From: Pirellula staleyi DSM 6068
GTDB taxonomy: Bacteria; Planctomycetota; Planctomycetia; Pirellulales; Pirellulaceae
Direction: 5' to 3'
NCBI RefSeq assembly: GCF_000025185.1
Contig: NC_013720.1
Coordinates: 4,030,001 to 4,094,000 of the forward strand
DNA length: 64,000 bases
Within the stretch, counting starts at the first letter, position 1; the number at the start of each line of letters is the position of its first letter. The notes beneath the pieces were generated by a model that saw only the letters and a program-made list of their open reading frames with translations, was not told where the DNA came from and made no database searches. Positions 50,878 through 59,948 of this stretch are shown here, in pieces. A program made the translations under genes and the position numbers.

Positions 50878-52008
50878 TTATCGATTCAGGATAGCGACCC
50901 GTGGAGGTCGCTCGGCGTGGGCCGAATGAATCGCCTGAGGGAGCTGGTCGAGCGAGAATTCGAGGGGAACGAGCGACTCGAATGGAAATCGCGAACTAGC
51001 CCGCGCGAGAAACGTAATTGCACTTTGCAAATCGGCAGGGGTGTAGTTGTGCATCCCTCGAATGGTCAGGCATTTGCGAACGATTTGCTCCGCAAAAAGT
51101 GCGACAGCTGGTTGCGGAAAAACACTTCCCACTAAGATCAAACGGCCACCAGGGCGGAGCATCGCCACACTGCGCTCGATGGCACTATTGCTCCCCGACA
51201 TTTCGAGTACTACGTCGCAGCCGCGACCAGCGGTGAGTACGAGGACTTCATCGGTGAGTGCTTGCGGGTCCGCTGTCGACTGCAGTGTGTGAGTAGCGCC
51301 AAAGGCTCGGGCCTGCGCGAGACGCCCGTGATCGATATCGATTCCGATCGTGCTCGCGGCATCTTCCATCGCGCACCAAGCAAGCGCCGTGAGCCCCAGC
51401 ATGCCGCACCCTTGCACTACCACATGCTCGCCAGCACGCAGATCAGCGGCGCGGATGGCAGCGGCCACAGTCGACGTGGCGCAGCTGGCAGGTGTGGCCA
51501 CCTTAAACGACATCGTGTCGGGCACGATAGCGATGGCGGTTCCTGCGGTTAGGTGGCATGTTTCAGCAAGTCCACCCGAAAGTTTCGGCATCTTTGCGAG
51601 CGATTCGTGGCCATACTTAAACAGCGACTCGCATTTTTGCGGCAGATCGTGGGTGCAGTAAAAGCAGGTTTTGCAACTCGCCGCGACACCCCAGGTGATG
51701 CGCGAACCGATCGTTAAGGGTTCGCCGCTGAGGGAGAGAATCGTTTCGCTGCGAGGAAGCTCGACAACCCGGCCAAGCATTTCGTGCCCCAGCACCGTGG
51801 GAAGTGGAGTGCTGCGCCGACCTTCGATCGTGTGGAGATCGCTGCCACAGAGGGTGCAACATTCGATGGCGACACGCACTTCCCCCTGGCGAAGTGGTTC
51901 GACCGGAAGCGATTCGAGCTGGAGTGGATGATTGCTTCCGCGAAAGACCCAAGCGCGCGAGGTCGTCATGGCAGGCAGACTGGGGAGCGTTTGGGGAAGG
52001 GGATTCAC
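50878..52008 (-). CDS. Zinc-binding alcohol dehydrogenase family protein (resembles phosphonate-associated clade)
   Basis: This MDR enzyme shows the structural and catalytic zinc pattern: CTLCGSDLHTIEG, VLGHEMLGRV, and the ASCKTCFYCTHDLPQKCESLFKYGHE cysteine cluster. The cofactor motif is VVQGCGMLGLTALAW. The LPQKCESLFKYGHE segment is like the group that is repeatedly found with phosphonate-catabolism genes (proposed HpnZ), but that is recalled, not tested. The first ~13 residues may be extra; Met at ~51969 is the alternative start. It lies 44 bases after the Gfo/Idh gene. Confidence 0.82.
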   Translation of the reverse strand: MNPLPQTLPSLPAMTTSRAWVFRGSNHPLQLESLPVEPLRQGEVRVAIECCTLCGSDLHTIEGRRSTPLPTVLGHEMLGRVVELPRSETILSLSGEPLTIGSRITWGVAASCKTCFYCTHDLPQKCESLFKYGHESLAKMPKLSGGLAETCHLTAGTAIAIVPDTMSFKVATPASCATSTVAAAIRAADLRAGEHVVVQGCGMLGLTALAWCAMEDAASTIGIDIDHGRLAQARAFGATHTLQSTADPQALTDEVLVLTAGRGCDVVLEMSGSNSAIERSVAMLRPGGRLILVGSVFPQPAVALFAEQIVRKCLTIRGMHNYTPADLQSAITFLARASSRFPFESLVPLEFSLDQLPQAIHSAHAERPPRVAILNR

Positions 52009-52052
52009 GGTCGGTGGTGCTTACTTGATGCCAGGGGAGAGATCGCTCTCAA

Positions 52053-53138
52053 CTATTTCGACTTCGAGCGGGCGGCCAATTTAGGATCGCCGGCGAGTGG
52101 CAGCTTCACTGTCTTGCCGGTTTCCGCCGCCTTGTAGATGGCGAGAATCAGTTCGACACTTCGACGGCCTTCCGCCCCATCGATCAGCGGCGCGCGACCT
52201 TTTTTGATCGCGTTTACCAGATCTTGAAACAGTCGCTGATGGCCATGAAAACCGATCGCCTTGGGATCGGCAGCTCCGCCCCCTGAGGTGGTTTTGCTCG
52301 CCATTTTTGCGAGCAGTTCTTCATCGGCCTTTGTTTTCTTCGCGAATTCCCAGCGGGTGATATCTTCCTCGCGCATCGCCACACTGCCATCGCTGCCGTG
52401 CAGTTCTACGCGTTTCAGCTCGCCTGGAAATGCAGCCGTGCTCGCTTCAATCACACCGAGCGCGCCACTGGCGAACTTCACGGTGGCAACGGCAGTGTCT
52501 TCCACTTCAATACGCTCGTGAGCGAGCATCGCCGTGTGGGCGCTCACTTCCACCACAGGACCCATGAACCAGAGCAGCAAATCGATGCTGTGAATCGCCT
52601 GATTCATCAGCGCTCCGCCACCGTCGAGATTCCAAGTGCCGCGCCATGCGCCGCTGTCGTAGTACTGCTGTGTGCGAAACCATTTCACGTAAGCATCGCC
52701 GAGCGTCATGCGCCCAAGACGCCCTTTGTCGACTGCCTGTTTGATGAGTCGCGACGAATCGTGAAAACGCGAGGGAAAAATCGTTGAGAGAATCACTCCC
52801 GCTTTGTTGCAGGCATCGATGATGGCGTCGCAGCGCTTCAGTGTGATCTCGAGCGGCTTCTCGACCACCACATGCTTGCCAGCTTTCGCGGCGGCCACGG
52901 CAGGCTCGAGGTGCGCTCCGCTGGGAGTGCAAATCGTGACGATATTCACCGCCGGATCGGCGAGCATCGCCTGCAAGTCGCTGTAAGCTTTGCAGCCCGT
53001 TTCCGCAGCGAATTTATCGGCCGACGACTGTGTAGCACTGTAGCACGCAACCAGTTTGGCTCCGCTGGTCGCCTCGATAGCACGCGCATGAAAGCGGGCG
53101 ATCATGCCGCATCCAACAATGGCAAATCCAAGTGGCAC
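52053..53138 (-). CDS. Gfo/Idh/MocA-family oxidoreductase
   Basis: Family members use NAD(P) to oxidise or reduce sugars, inositols and related compounds. The Rossmann motif is FAIVGCGMIARFHARAI at the N-terminus. EKPLEITLKRCD is the second signature, with the catalytic Lys, and GGGALMNQAIHSIDLLLWFMG contains the catalytic His. At 361 residues it is a normal length. The start is GTG 53138 with GGAG upstream. It may be the first gene of a unit with the ADH and the isomerase-like protein; substrate unknown. Confidence 0.88.
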   Translation of the reverse strand: MPLGFAIVGCGMIARFHARAIEATSGAKLVACYSATQSSADKFAAETGCKAYSDLQAMLADPAVNIVTICTPSGAHLEPAVAAAKAGKHVVVEKPLEITLKRCDAIIDACNKAGVILSTIFPSRFHDSSRLIKQAVDKGRLGRMTLGDAYVKWFRTQQYYDSGAWRGTWNLDGGGALMNQAIHSIDLLLWFMGPVVEVSAHTAMLAHERIEVEDTAVATVKFASGALGVIEASTAAFPGELKRVELHGSDGSVAMREEDITRWEFAKKTKADEELLAKMASKTTSGGGAADPKAIGFHGHQRLFQDLVNAIKKGRAPLIDGAEGRRSVELILAIYKAAETGKTVKLPLAGDPKLAARSKSK

Positions 53139-53235
53139 TTTTGCAGGCTCCGCAAGGGAAAGGGCTCGAGGTCACGCTGTCGTGGTGAGCCCTAAGGATA
53201 GCAGCGGAGCAGTCGATTGCTAAGGGGCAATTTTA

Positions 53236-54306
53236 TTAAGGTTGAGGCGTGGAAGGGCTCAAAAACACCTCAGAATAGAGGGCCAGCAGGCTGAGGAAGT
53301 TCAGCAGAAAGTGGACCACCAGCGACGGCGTGATGCGATGCGTGCGGTGATAGAGGAACCCCAAAACCAGGGCCAAGATGGTGAGCGCCACCCAGTCGGG
53401 ACCATGACTGTAGTGCATCAGAGCAAAGATGATCGAGCTTGTGAAAATGGCGATCATCGAGTGCCGTAAACGAGGCGCACGTGTGCTAGACACATCGACT
53501 AGCAGGGCCGCATCAGCGGGGGCTTCTGTCGGAGGCGATTCCTGCTTCAGCAGCACAGGCATTGCACAGGTTGGTGCCTCGCCAGGAAGGCTCGCGGTCT
53601 CCGTGGCGCTTGAAGCGAGCGGTGGGCTGGCAGCATTTGGGCGTCCGCCAAACAGAAGTTCAAAGCCTCCCTCGCGTCGATAGGTCACCACGCGCTCGAT
53701 CCAGCCTTGCAGCAGCACGCGAAAGAAAAACTCTTCCACGAGAGGGGCTACTATCACCGCCGAAAAAGCAATCACCACAAATAGCGTGGGATTCGGCAAG
53801 TCGCGGAGTGTTTCCATCAGCGGATGCTTCGACGGCTTCCAAAAGGTGACGAGCACTCCCTGGATGGTGAAGATCACGGGGGCAATCATTGCGAACGCCA
53901 CGGTGCCGAGCTGAACATCGTGCCCCAGCATCTTGAGATCGCAGCCCAGGTCGAAAGCCGACGCGCGAAAGCGGTAGCAGATCAGTCCGATGATCGCGAC
54001 CATCGTCAGCAGTTTGGCGATTCCTTCCGAGCCGATGATGGCCGTTTGTCCGCGGATGTCGAGCGACTCGAGCGCAACCTTCGGAGGGAGATAGCCCAAA
54101 GAAATCAGCGACTGAATGGCCAGGGCGGAGAAGAAAATCAGGATCAGCACGCAGGCTACGAGATCGAGAAGTCCCCACGGCACAGGGAGTCGCGGCGTGT
54201 GTGGCAGAATCGCTTCGCCACGTCGCCATTTGCCGAACGAGACGATCCAGCCACCGATCGACAGCCCCAGCAAGGTGAGCGTGATGAAATTGATCACCAG
54301 CAGCAT
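53236..54306 (-). CDS. CPBP-family intramembrane metalloprotease
   Basis: The protein is about 356 residues with eight or so hydrophobic helices. It has the CPBP motifs: VEEFFFRVLLQGW (EExxxR), the FALMHYSHG segment (FxxxH) and the final HFLLNFLSL. A ~60-residue soluble loop rich in Pro/Ala/Thr/Glu lies between the first and second motif. Related CAAX/Rce1 proteins are proteases of prenylated proteins, but many bacterial ones serve bacteriocin immunity. The start is ATG 54306 with AGGAAG upstream. It follows pgsA by 12 bases. Confidence 0.88.
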   Translation of the reverse strand: MLLVINFITLTLLGLSIGGWIVSFGKWRRGEAILPHTPRLPVPWGLLDLVACVLILIFFSALAIQSLISLGYLPPKVALESLDIRGQTAIIGSEGIAKLLTMVAIIGLICYRFRASAFDLGCDLKMLGHDVQLGTVAFAMIAPVIFTIQGVLVTFWKPSKHPLMETLRDLPNPTLFVVIAFSAVIVAPLVEEFFFRVLLQGWIERVVTYRREGGFELLFGGRPNAASPPLASSATETASLPGEAPTCAMPVLLKQESPPTEAPADAALLVDVSSTRAPRLRHSMIAIFTSSIIFALMHYSHGPDWVALTILALVLGFLYHRTHRITPSLVVHFLLNFLSLLALYSEVFLSPSTPQP

Positions 54307-54318
54307 GTGATCAACTTC

Positions 54319-54951
54319 CTATGTGCGGAAGCGACGGACAGCGGCGATCACGTACTCGAGTCCCGAGTAGATGGTGATGGCAACAGCGGCCCAAACACTC
54401 ACAGGAACTGCCGTGGCAAGCCAAGCGGGAGCCGGTTTGTCGTCTCCAAATTCTTTGAAGTGTCGCAGTAGCACAATGCTGGCGACGACGGCGACGCACT
54501 GCAGCAGCATTTTGATTTTGCCCGACAGCTGCGCAGAAAAATCACCCCCACTTTGCTCGATAAAACTACGCAAAGCAGTCACCAGCATTTCGCGTCCCAT
54601 CACAACCACAGCAACCCACGCGGCGATGCCGCTGTTGGGCTCGGCAACGAGGAACACAAACGTGCCGCAGATAATAATCTTGTCGACAATCGGGTCGAAC
54701 ACACGACCGACCTTGGTCACCTGATTGAACTTGCGGGCCCAGTAGCCGTCGATCCAGTCGGTCGAAGCAGCGATCACAAACGAGGCGAGCGCTTGGGTGT
54801 AGAGCTTGTTCGCCAGGAAGTAGAACACAGCGACTGAAATAACCAGCCGCAGCGCTGTGATCGCGTTCGGAACGTTCACAATCTGGTTCGACACTTCTGG
54901 GGCTGCTGATTCGCTCGAGCCCAGCGGTTTCTTCTTGTTGTTCTTCGCCAC
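54319..54951 (-). CDS. pgsA: CDP-diacylglycerol-glycerol-3-phosphate 3-phosphatidyltransferase
   Basis: PgsA makes phosphatidylglycerophosphate, the precursor of phosphatidylglycerol. The CDP-alcohol phosphotransferase motif is complete: DGYWARKFNQVTKVGRVFDPIVDK, i.e. D-G-x2-A-R-x8-G-x3-D-x3-D. The opening NVPNAITALRLVISV is typical. There are about five hydrophobic helices and a ~25-residue polar N-terminus. The start is GTG 54951 with GAGGAA upstream. It is 12 bases before the CPBP gene and follows rimO, so they are likely one unit. Confidence 0.93.
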   Translation of the reverse strand: MAKNNKKKPLGSSESAAPEVSNQIVNVPNAITALRLVISVAVFYFLANKLYTQALASFVIAASTDWIDGYWARKFNQVTKVGRVFDPIVDKIIICGTFVFLVAEPNSGIAAWVAVVVMGREMLVTALRSFIEQSGGDFSAQLSGKIKMLLQCVAVVASIVLLRHFKEFGDDKPAPAWLATAVPVSVWAAVAITIYSGLEYVIAAVRRFRT

Positions 54952-55006
54952 GATCGTTCCTCGAGTTGCAACGTCTTGTTGTGTTGGGAATGTCGAGCAA
55001 ATCTCA

Positions 55007-56404
55007 CTAACGGGTCACACCACCGACCGCAATGCCGACGAGATCGTACTGCTGCGAGGTAACGATTTGCACGTCGACAATATCACCCGCATGCAGGCGA
55101 TATTTGTGACCCGTCACGAACACCAGCCCATCGACGTCCGGAGCATCGGCCATGCTGCGGCCAATCCAAACGTTCTTTTCCCCTTCGACAGACTGATCCA
55201 AGATCACCGGCATCACCTTGTCGATCTGGGCTTCGTTCCAAGCGAACGCCAGTTCTTGCTGCACTGCCATCAGTGCTTCGCGACGTTCGTTCTTCACTTC
55301 TTCGCTCAGATGGTCGGGCAGGTTAGCGGCCGGAGTATCGGGCTCAAACGAGTAGGTGAAGACACCCATTCGCTCAAACTTTTGCTCGCGGAGAAATTCG
55401 CGGAGCTCTTCGTACTGCTCCTGTGTTTCACCAGGAAACCCGGTGATAAACGTGGTGCGAAGGGTGAGATTAGGAATCGCTTCACGCAATTTTTTGATCT
55501 GCAGTTCGGTCTCGGCGCGGGTGACGCGGCGGCTCATGCGACGGAGCATCGTGTCGTTGATGTGCTGCAGCGGCATGTCGATGTAGGGGACGATCTTCTC
55601 GCTTTTGGCGATCACGTCGATCAATTCGTCGGTGATGTACATCGGGTAGAAGTACATCAGGCGAATCCACTGGATGCCTTCGACTTTTTCAATCTCGCGC
55701 AGGAGTTCTGCGAGCCTCGGTTCGCCGTAAAGATCGATGCCGTAGTACGTGGTGTCTTGCGCCACGATGACGAGTTCTTTCACGCCATCCGCAGCCAGTT
55801 GCCGAGCCTCTTTGAGCACTTCTTCCATCGGCTTGGTGGCGTGCTTACCACGCATCTTGGGGATTGCGCAGAACGTGCAAAGACGATCGCAACCTTCGCT
55901 GATTTTGAGATACGCAAAGTGACGTGGCGTGATGCGGAGGCGATCGGTATCGCTCAGAGCGCGAATCGGCGCGGGCTGAAACACGCTGCGCTGCTCTTCG
56001 AGACTTCCGAGCAAACGGTCGGCAACTTGTGTGATCTGCTCACGACCAAAAACGCCCACCAGGCAGTCGATGCCTGGGCGATCTTCGAGGAGCTGTTCTT
56101 TTTGCCGTTCAGCGAGACAGCCCGAAACAATCACACCCTTGGTGCGCCCCTGTTTTTTGAGTTCCAGCATCTCGTCGATTGCTTGAAACGATTCGGTACG
56201 AGCCCGCTCGATAAAGCCGCAGGTGTTCACCACCACGAAGTCGGCGCCATCGGGTTCGGCAACCAGATCGTAGCCATCGAGCTTCAATAGGCCCAGCATT
56301 CGTTCGCTGTCAACCAGGTTCTTCGGACAGCCGAGCGATACGAACGAGTACGTACCCTTGGCGGCTTTGGCAGGGGGCTGTTGGGCGTATTTCGATCTGG
56401 CCAC
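55007..56404 (-). CDS. rimO: Ribosomal protein S12 methylthiotransferase
   Basis: RimO is a radical-SAM enzyme that methylthiolates an Asp of ribosomal protein S12. The N-terminal UPF0004 domain has SLGCPKNLVDSERMLG, NTCGFIERA and VSGCLAE, three Cys for one FeS cluster. The radical-SAM triad is ISEGCDRLCTFCAIP. GKHATKPMEEVL and the FPGETQEQYEELREF region support RimO over MiaB. GTG 56404 with GAGG eight bases upstream is my start; the frame is open to a TTG at 56470. A C-terminal TRAM domain closes it. It is 55 bases upstream of pgsA. Confidence 0.94.
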   Translation of the reverse strand: MARSKYAQQPPAKAAKGTYSFVSLGCPKNLVDSERMLGLLKLDGYDLVAEPDGADFVVVNTCGFIERARTESFQAIDEMLELKKQGRTKGVIVSGCLAERQKEQLLEDRPGIDCLVGVFGREQITQVADRLLGSLEEQRSVFQPAPIRALSDTDRLRITPRHFAYLKISEGCDRLCTFCAIPKMRGKHATKPMEEVLKEARQLAADGVKELVIVAQDTTYYGIDLYGEPRLAELLREIEKVEGIQWIRLMYFYPMYITDELIDVIAKSEKIVPYIDMPLQHINDTMLRRMSRRVTRAETELQIKKLREAIPNLTLRTTFITGFPGETQEQYEELREFLREQKFERMGVFTYSFEPDTPAANLPDHLSEEVKNERREALMAVQQELAFAWNEAQIDKVMPVILDQSVEGEKNVWIGRSMADAPDVDGLVFVTGHKYRLHAGDIVDVQIVTSQQYDLVGIAVGGVTR

Positions 56405-56470
56405 GGGAACTACCTCAATCGGCGATCGCTCGCGATTGTCGCCTCGTGGCGATTCGCGGCTTAACGCCAA

Positions 56471-56928
56471 GCGTGCGAGAAATTCGTAAGCCTATGAGAG
56501 TAACACCGTTACGGTAGCTTTGGGAAGGGCTTGAAACAGAGCCTGCGGCTAGTTTTGACGAGATTCCACCCCGGCAGTTTTAACCGTTCAAGCACGGTTT
56601 TGCTCGCTTTCCAGCTTCCCCAAGCGATCAAAACTCCAACGCATAGCTATCAGATGCAGATTTGTCGCCAAGAGACCGGCTTTTGATCAGGGGGCGGATC
56701 AGTATCTTGAGAAAATGGATTTAAGTGTATGATTTATAATGGTTTATGTTGATTTGTGGGGCTCCAAGGCGCCTAGCGTTTTCGGCTTATTCCGACCTCG
56801 AAGGGGGTGAAGTTGCGAGGAAATCTGACGACTGGGCTGCCGACGCAAACAGGGCAAGTTATACTCTTCAGTCGAGAGTCGGCTCTCGCAATGTTTCCCG
56901 CCCATCCTTCAGCCGGATATTCGCAACT
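56471..56928. other. Intergenic region between rimO and the BMC gene, with a -10-like box
   Basis: An AT-rich stretch has a perfect TATAAT at 56735-56740 and a TTGAGA at 56707-56712, 22 bases apart, too far for a standard promoter. CGAGAG (56873-56878) pairs with CTCTCG (56883-56888) around TCGG. The frame upstream of 56929 is open from ATG 56746 but its translation is not BMC-like. Confidence 0.45.
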
Positions 56929-57564
56929 GTGCAAGCAGCTCTTGGAATCCTGGAAGTCTTTGGACTGACACCGGCGATGATCGCCCTCGACACCATGGAA
57001 AAGGCCGCAGAAGTGCGTCTGTTCCAGTGGGAACTCAACGACTGGTCGGGGGTGGTGCTCAAGATGACGGGAGATGTCTCGGCGCTTCGTTCGGCAATCG
57101 ACGCCGGACATGCCGTAAGCGAGCAGCTGCAAGCTCGTCCCACGTCGACGATTATCAATCGCCCCGATGATCGCGCGATGGCAGCTTTGAAGAGCCCTCT
57201 CGAAACTAGTGCCGTGCTTCAGCAAGGTACCGTGAAAAATCCTAATTACGAAATTGTTGGCGGAAAGAGTGAGGTAACTGTGGCTGATCAATCGTCGCAA
57301 GCGCTCGGCTTCATCGAAACCCAAGGCTTCGTTGCGGTGTTTGAGGCAATCGATTCGGCTTGTAAAGCTGCGAATGTGGAAGTCATCGGCAAGGAAAAGC
57401 TCGGTGGCGGATACATCACCGTGGTGATCCGTGGCGATGTGGCCGCTGTGAAAGCCGCCATCGACGCCGGCACCGCTCGCGCTGCAACGCTCGGCAAGGT
57501 GATTGCTGGACACGTCATCGCTCGCCCATCGGCTGGCGTGATGAGCCTGCTCCCTAAGTCCTAA
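56929..57564 (+). CDS. Bacterial microcompartment shell protein with two BMC domains (orphan)
   Basis: The product consists of two BMC domains in tandem: residues 1-90 (ALGILEVFGLTPAMIALDTMEKAAEV to VISE-like ARPTSTIINRP) and ~120-211 (ALGFIETQGFVAVFEAIDSACKAANVEVIGKEKLGGGYITVVIRGDVAAVKAAIDAG to VIARP). Two-domain BMC proteins form trimers that build facets of protein microcompartments, often with a central pore. I choose GTG 56929 because it gives exactly two domains; a longer frame from 56746 adds 61 unlike residues. No aldehyde dehydrogenase, other shell gene or encapsulated enzyme is adjacent, so it is isolated here. Confidence 0.85.
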   Translation: MQAALGILEVFGLTPAMIALDTMEKAAEVRLFQWELNDWSGVVLKMTGDVSALRSAIDAGHAVSEQLQARPTSTIINRPDDRAMAALKSPLETSAVLQQGTVKNPNYEIVGGKSEVTVADQSSQALGFIETQGFVAVFEAIDSACKAANVEVIGKEKLGGGYITVVIRGDVAAVKAAIDAGTARAATLGKVIAGHVIARPSAGVMSLLPKS

Positions 57565-57740
57565 ATAGCTCCGCGAAGCATTGGGCCTAGCCAACGAGCT
57601 TCCGAAAAATTGGCAAACCTGAACATCCAGCGCGCGATAAGCGACCCATCGCTTGTCGCGTGCTTTTGCGCGCTAGTTGTGTTCCCTCAGCCGCGAAATA
57701 CGCGCACCTCTCCAGCACTTGCGAAAAGGACTTTGCCCCG

Positions 57741-58475
57741 ATGTTCTCCCGCCGCCATTTTCTTGCTTTGAGCCTAGCTACAGCTTCATCCCTCGCGCTT
57801 TCGCAGCAGCTGCTGGCCGAGGATGAAAAGCCTGCTGATGCCAAGCTCCCTGCTGGGGACAAGCCTGCTGAAGAGCGGCCGGGCGAGGTCGTCATTAAGG
57901 TCGATGCCAGCGAAACGCCCGACTTGGCACGCTGGTGCGACGATGCTGCGGCGATCTTAAAAGAGTGGCATCCGAAAATCGAAGCGCTGCTGGCGACGGA
58001 AGGTTTCACCGCCCCGCGCGAAATCAAAATCATGATGCGAAAAGATATGAAGGGAGTCGCCGCCACGGGTGGCACCACAATCTATGTCGCGGCCAACTAC
58101 GTCCGGCAGAATCCCGACGACAAAGGGATGATGGTACACGAACTAACGCACGCCATTCAGCGCTACCCAAAATACGATCCTGCTTGGCTCGTCGAAGCGA
58201 TCGCCGACTACGTCCGGTTCTATCACTACGAGCCGGGTGTGAAGCTCGACCGCGTCGATCCGAACCGGCAAAGCTATCGCGATGGCTACCGCAGTTCCTC
58301 GATGTTCGTCGCGTGGTGTAAAGAGACGGAAGGGGACAAGCTCTTCCTGGCCCTCCATGGAGCACTTCGCCAAGGCAAATATCGCTACGACTTGTGGAAA
58401 GAAGCTTGCGGCAAAAGCCTCGATCGCCTCTGGGCCGACTTCCTCGAATCAAACGCCGCCCAAGGCCGCAGTTAG
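57741..58475 (+). CDS. Tat-exported BSP-type metallopeptidase-like protein
   Basis: The N-terminus MFSRRHFLALSLATASSLALSQQLLAED is a Tat-type signal with RRHF. A Pro/Ala/Asp-rich linker follows, then a domain like plant basic secretory proteins: a central MVHELTHAIQRYP (HExxH zinc motif), WLVEAIADYVRFY with the third ligand region, and YRSSSMFVAWCKE. These are proposed metallopeptidases. ATG 57741 begins the signal; the frame opens at 57660. It is exported and follows the BMC gene by ~175 bases. Confidence 0.85.
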   Translation: MFSRRHFLALSLATASSLALSQQLLAEDEKPADAKLPAGDKPAEERPGEVVIKVDASETPDLARWCDDAAAILKEWHPKIEALLATEGFTAPREIKIMMRKDMKGVAATGGTTIYVAANYVRQNPDDKGMMVHELTHAIQRYPKYDPAWLVEAIADYVRFYHYEPGVKLDRVDPNRQSYRDGYRSSSMFVAWCKETEGDKLFLALHGALRQGKYRYDLWKEACGKSLDRLWADFLESNAAQGRS

Positions 58476-58564
58476 TTGCCGTCGCCAGCCCTTGGGGTTT
58501 GCGAAACGTCGCTGATTTTCAGTGAAAAACGACGATGTCGCGGCCTACTGAATCGCCTCTCGCT

Positions 58565-58915
58565 TCAATTGCTCGGCTGAGAGGCGAGGATGCGGGGGAG
58601 GTCGAAAAGGGTGCGGGCGGAGCCAGCGAGGGGGTCGAGCACGGCGTAGAGAATGCCACTTTCGACCGAGGCGCGGAGAATGCTCAGGAGCGCGTCGGAT
58701 TTGGGCTGCAACTCGTTCCACTCCGAGGAGCGAATGCCCAGTTCGCTGCGATAGGCGGCTGCATTCTCGCGCGAGGAAAACAGGGCGACTGCTTCGTGCC
58801 CGGTCTCCATTTTCCAGGTCGCAAAACTCGCTGCCCCATCGGCCACACGGTAGAGCAGCAGGGGCTCGATCGACATGCCATTGGAGCCTTCGAGCGGGGC
58901 CGTGAGTGAGCTCAC
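58565..58915 (-). CDS. Small protein downstream of the PhyH dioxygenase, ~116 aa, function unknown
   Basis: ATG 58915 overlaps the stop of the dioxygenase gene (ATGA), so translation is coupled. The product is soluble with a few hydrophobic strands (PLLLYRVADGAASFATWKMETG; ALLSILRASVESGILYAVLDPL) and no signal peptide or Cys. The ATGA overlap is the main evidence that it is real and that it works with the dioxygenase. No family recognised. Confidence 0.65.
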   Translation of the reverse strand: MSSLTAPLEGSNGMSIEPLLLYRVADGAASFATWKMETGHEAVALFSSRENAAAYRSELGIRSSEWNELQPKSDALLSILRASVESGILYAVLDPLAGSARTLFDLPRILASQPSN

Positions 58916-59694
58916 TTGGCGATCTCCGCAGCAGAGTTCCAGGTGCGAATCGCGCTGTCGTCGACTTTGTCCAGCTGCGAGTATTGCGGGTGCTTCGACT
59001 GTTTATAGGGATCGTTGCGGCGGGCGTTGTAGCAGCAAATCAGCGACCAACGCGGGTCGCTCGAGGTGTTGGCGTCGCTCCGATGGAGCAAGTTGCTGTC
59101 GAAGAAAATCGCATCGCCAGGCTGGCACTCGACATACACCAGTTCCATCGTTTTCATCGCCGCTTCCACTCGCTCGAGGTCGGCTCCGGTTTGATCGCCG
59201 GTCTTGCCGTGATCGATCCGACCCATGTGGTGCGAACCTCGCAGCACTTGCAGACAGCCGTTCGCTTTGGTCGCAGCAGAAACCGCAATCAGCGAGCTGG
59301 CAAGGAGCGGGAAGAGACAGCCGTTGTTGTACCAGTAGCCGTAATCCTGGTGCCATTCCCAAGCCCCACCGACATGCGGCTCTTTGAGCATCATTTTCAT
59401 GTGATAGAGATAGACTTCGCCACCGAGCGCTTGCTCCATCCGGTCGACGATGCGTGGCGAGCGAGCAAACATGCTGTAGAGGTCGCTGCCGGCATGATTC
59501 CAGAGAGCGAGCTTTGTCTCCTTGCCAGTGGCATCGCGGCGGCCGTAAAGGCTTCCCGCAAAGGCGGCATCGCTTTGAGCGAAATCGAGGAGTTTGCTGA
59601 TCTCGTCGCGATCGAACAAACCCCGCACGACAAAAAATCCATCTTGGACGTAAGCCGCCAGTTCGCTGCTGTTGAAAGTTCGCGTCACACTCAT
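58912..59694 (-). CDS. Phytanoyl-CoA dioxygenase (PhyH) family protein
   Basis: PhyH-type Fe(II)/2-oxoglutarate dioxygenases hydroxylate varied small molecules. The HxD motif is in WEWHQDYGYW, and the distal His in FDSNLLHRSDAN. The Arg that binds 2-oxoglutarate is probably in the segment RWSLICCYNARRND. The length of 260 aa is normal. Substrate unknown. It is followed by the 116-aa protein through an ATGA overlap and is transcribed divergently from the FHA-kinase gene. Confidence 0.87.
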   Translation of the reverse strand: MSVTRTFNSSELAAYVQDGFFVVRGLFDRDEISKLLDFAQSDAAFAGSLYGRRDATGKETKLALWNHAGSDLYSMFARSPRIVDRMEQALGGEVYLYHMKMMLKEPHVGGAWEWHQDYGYWYNNGCLFPLLASSLIAVSAATKANGCLQVLRGSHHMGRIDHGKTGDQTGADLERVEAAMKTMELVYVECQPGDAIFFDSNLLHRSDANTSSDPRWSLICCYNARRNDPYKQSKHPQYSQLDKVDDSAIRTWNSAAEIAK

Positions 59695-59948
59695 CGCACG
59701 ATTTACTCCGCCTAGAAACTTCGGCTGTCGCTGCGTGATCGGTCGGTCAAACCGAGGCTCGCTCGATTGCTGCTCGATTTGTCTGCCCGTATTCTATGTC
59801 TCGAGAGGCGGTGGGAACAGCCGACCGAACTATTGGCACACTACCAACTTGTGCTCGTCGTTCCTACAATCGATTGCCTGCTAACTTGGCCCCGTTTACG
59901 ACTTCATCCCCGCGTCTCGTTCGCCAACTCGACTTTCAGGAACTGCCG

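Noticed and set aside
54857-56290. Plus-strand ORF of 477 residues opposite rimO and pgsA
   Set aside because: It spans two well-supported minus-strand genes and shows no family match.
56746-56928. N-terminal extension of the BMC protein from ATG 56746
   Set aside because: The 61 extra residues do not resemble BMC proteins, and GTG 56929 starts exactly at the first domain. It cannot be fully excluded.
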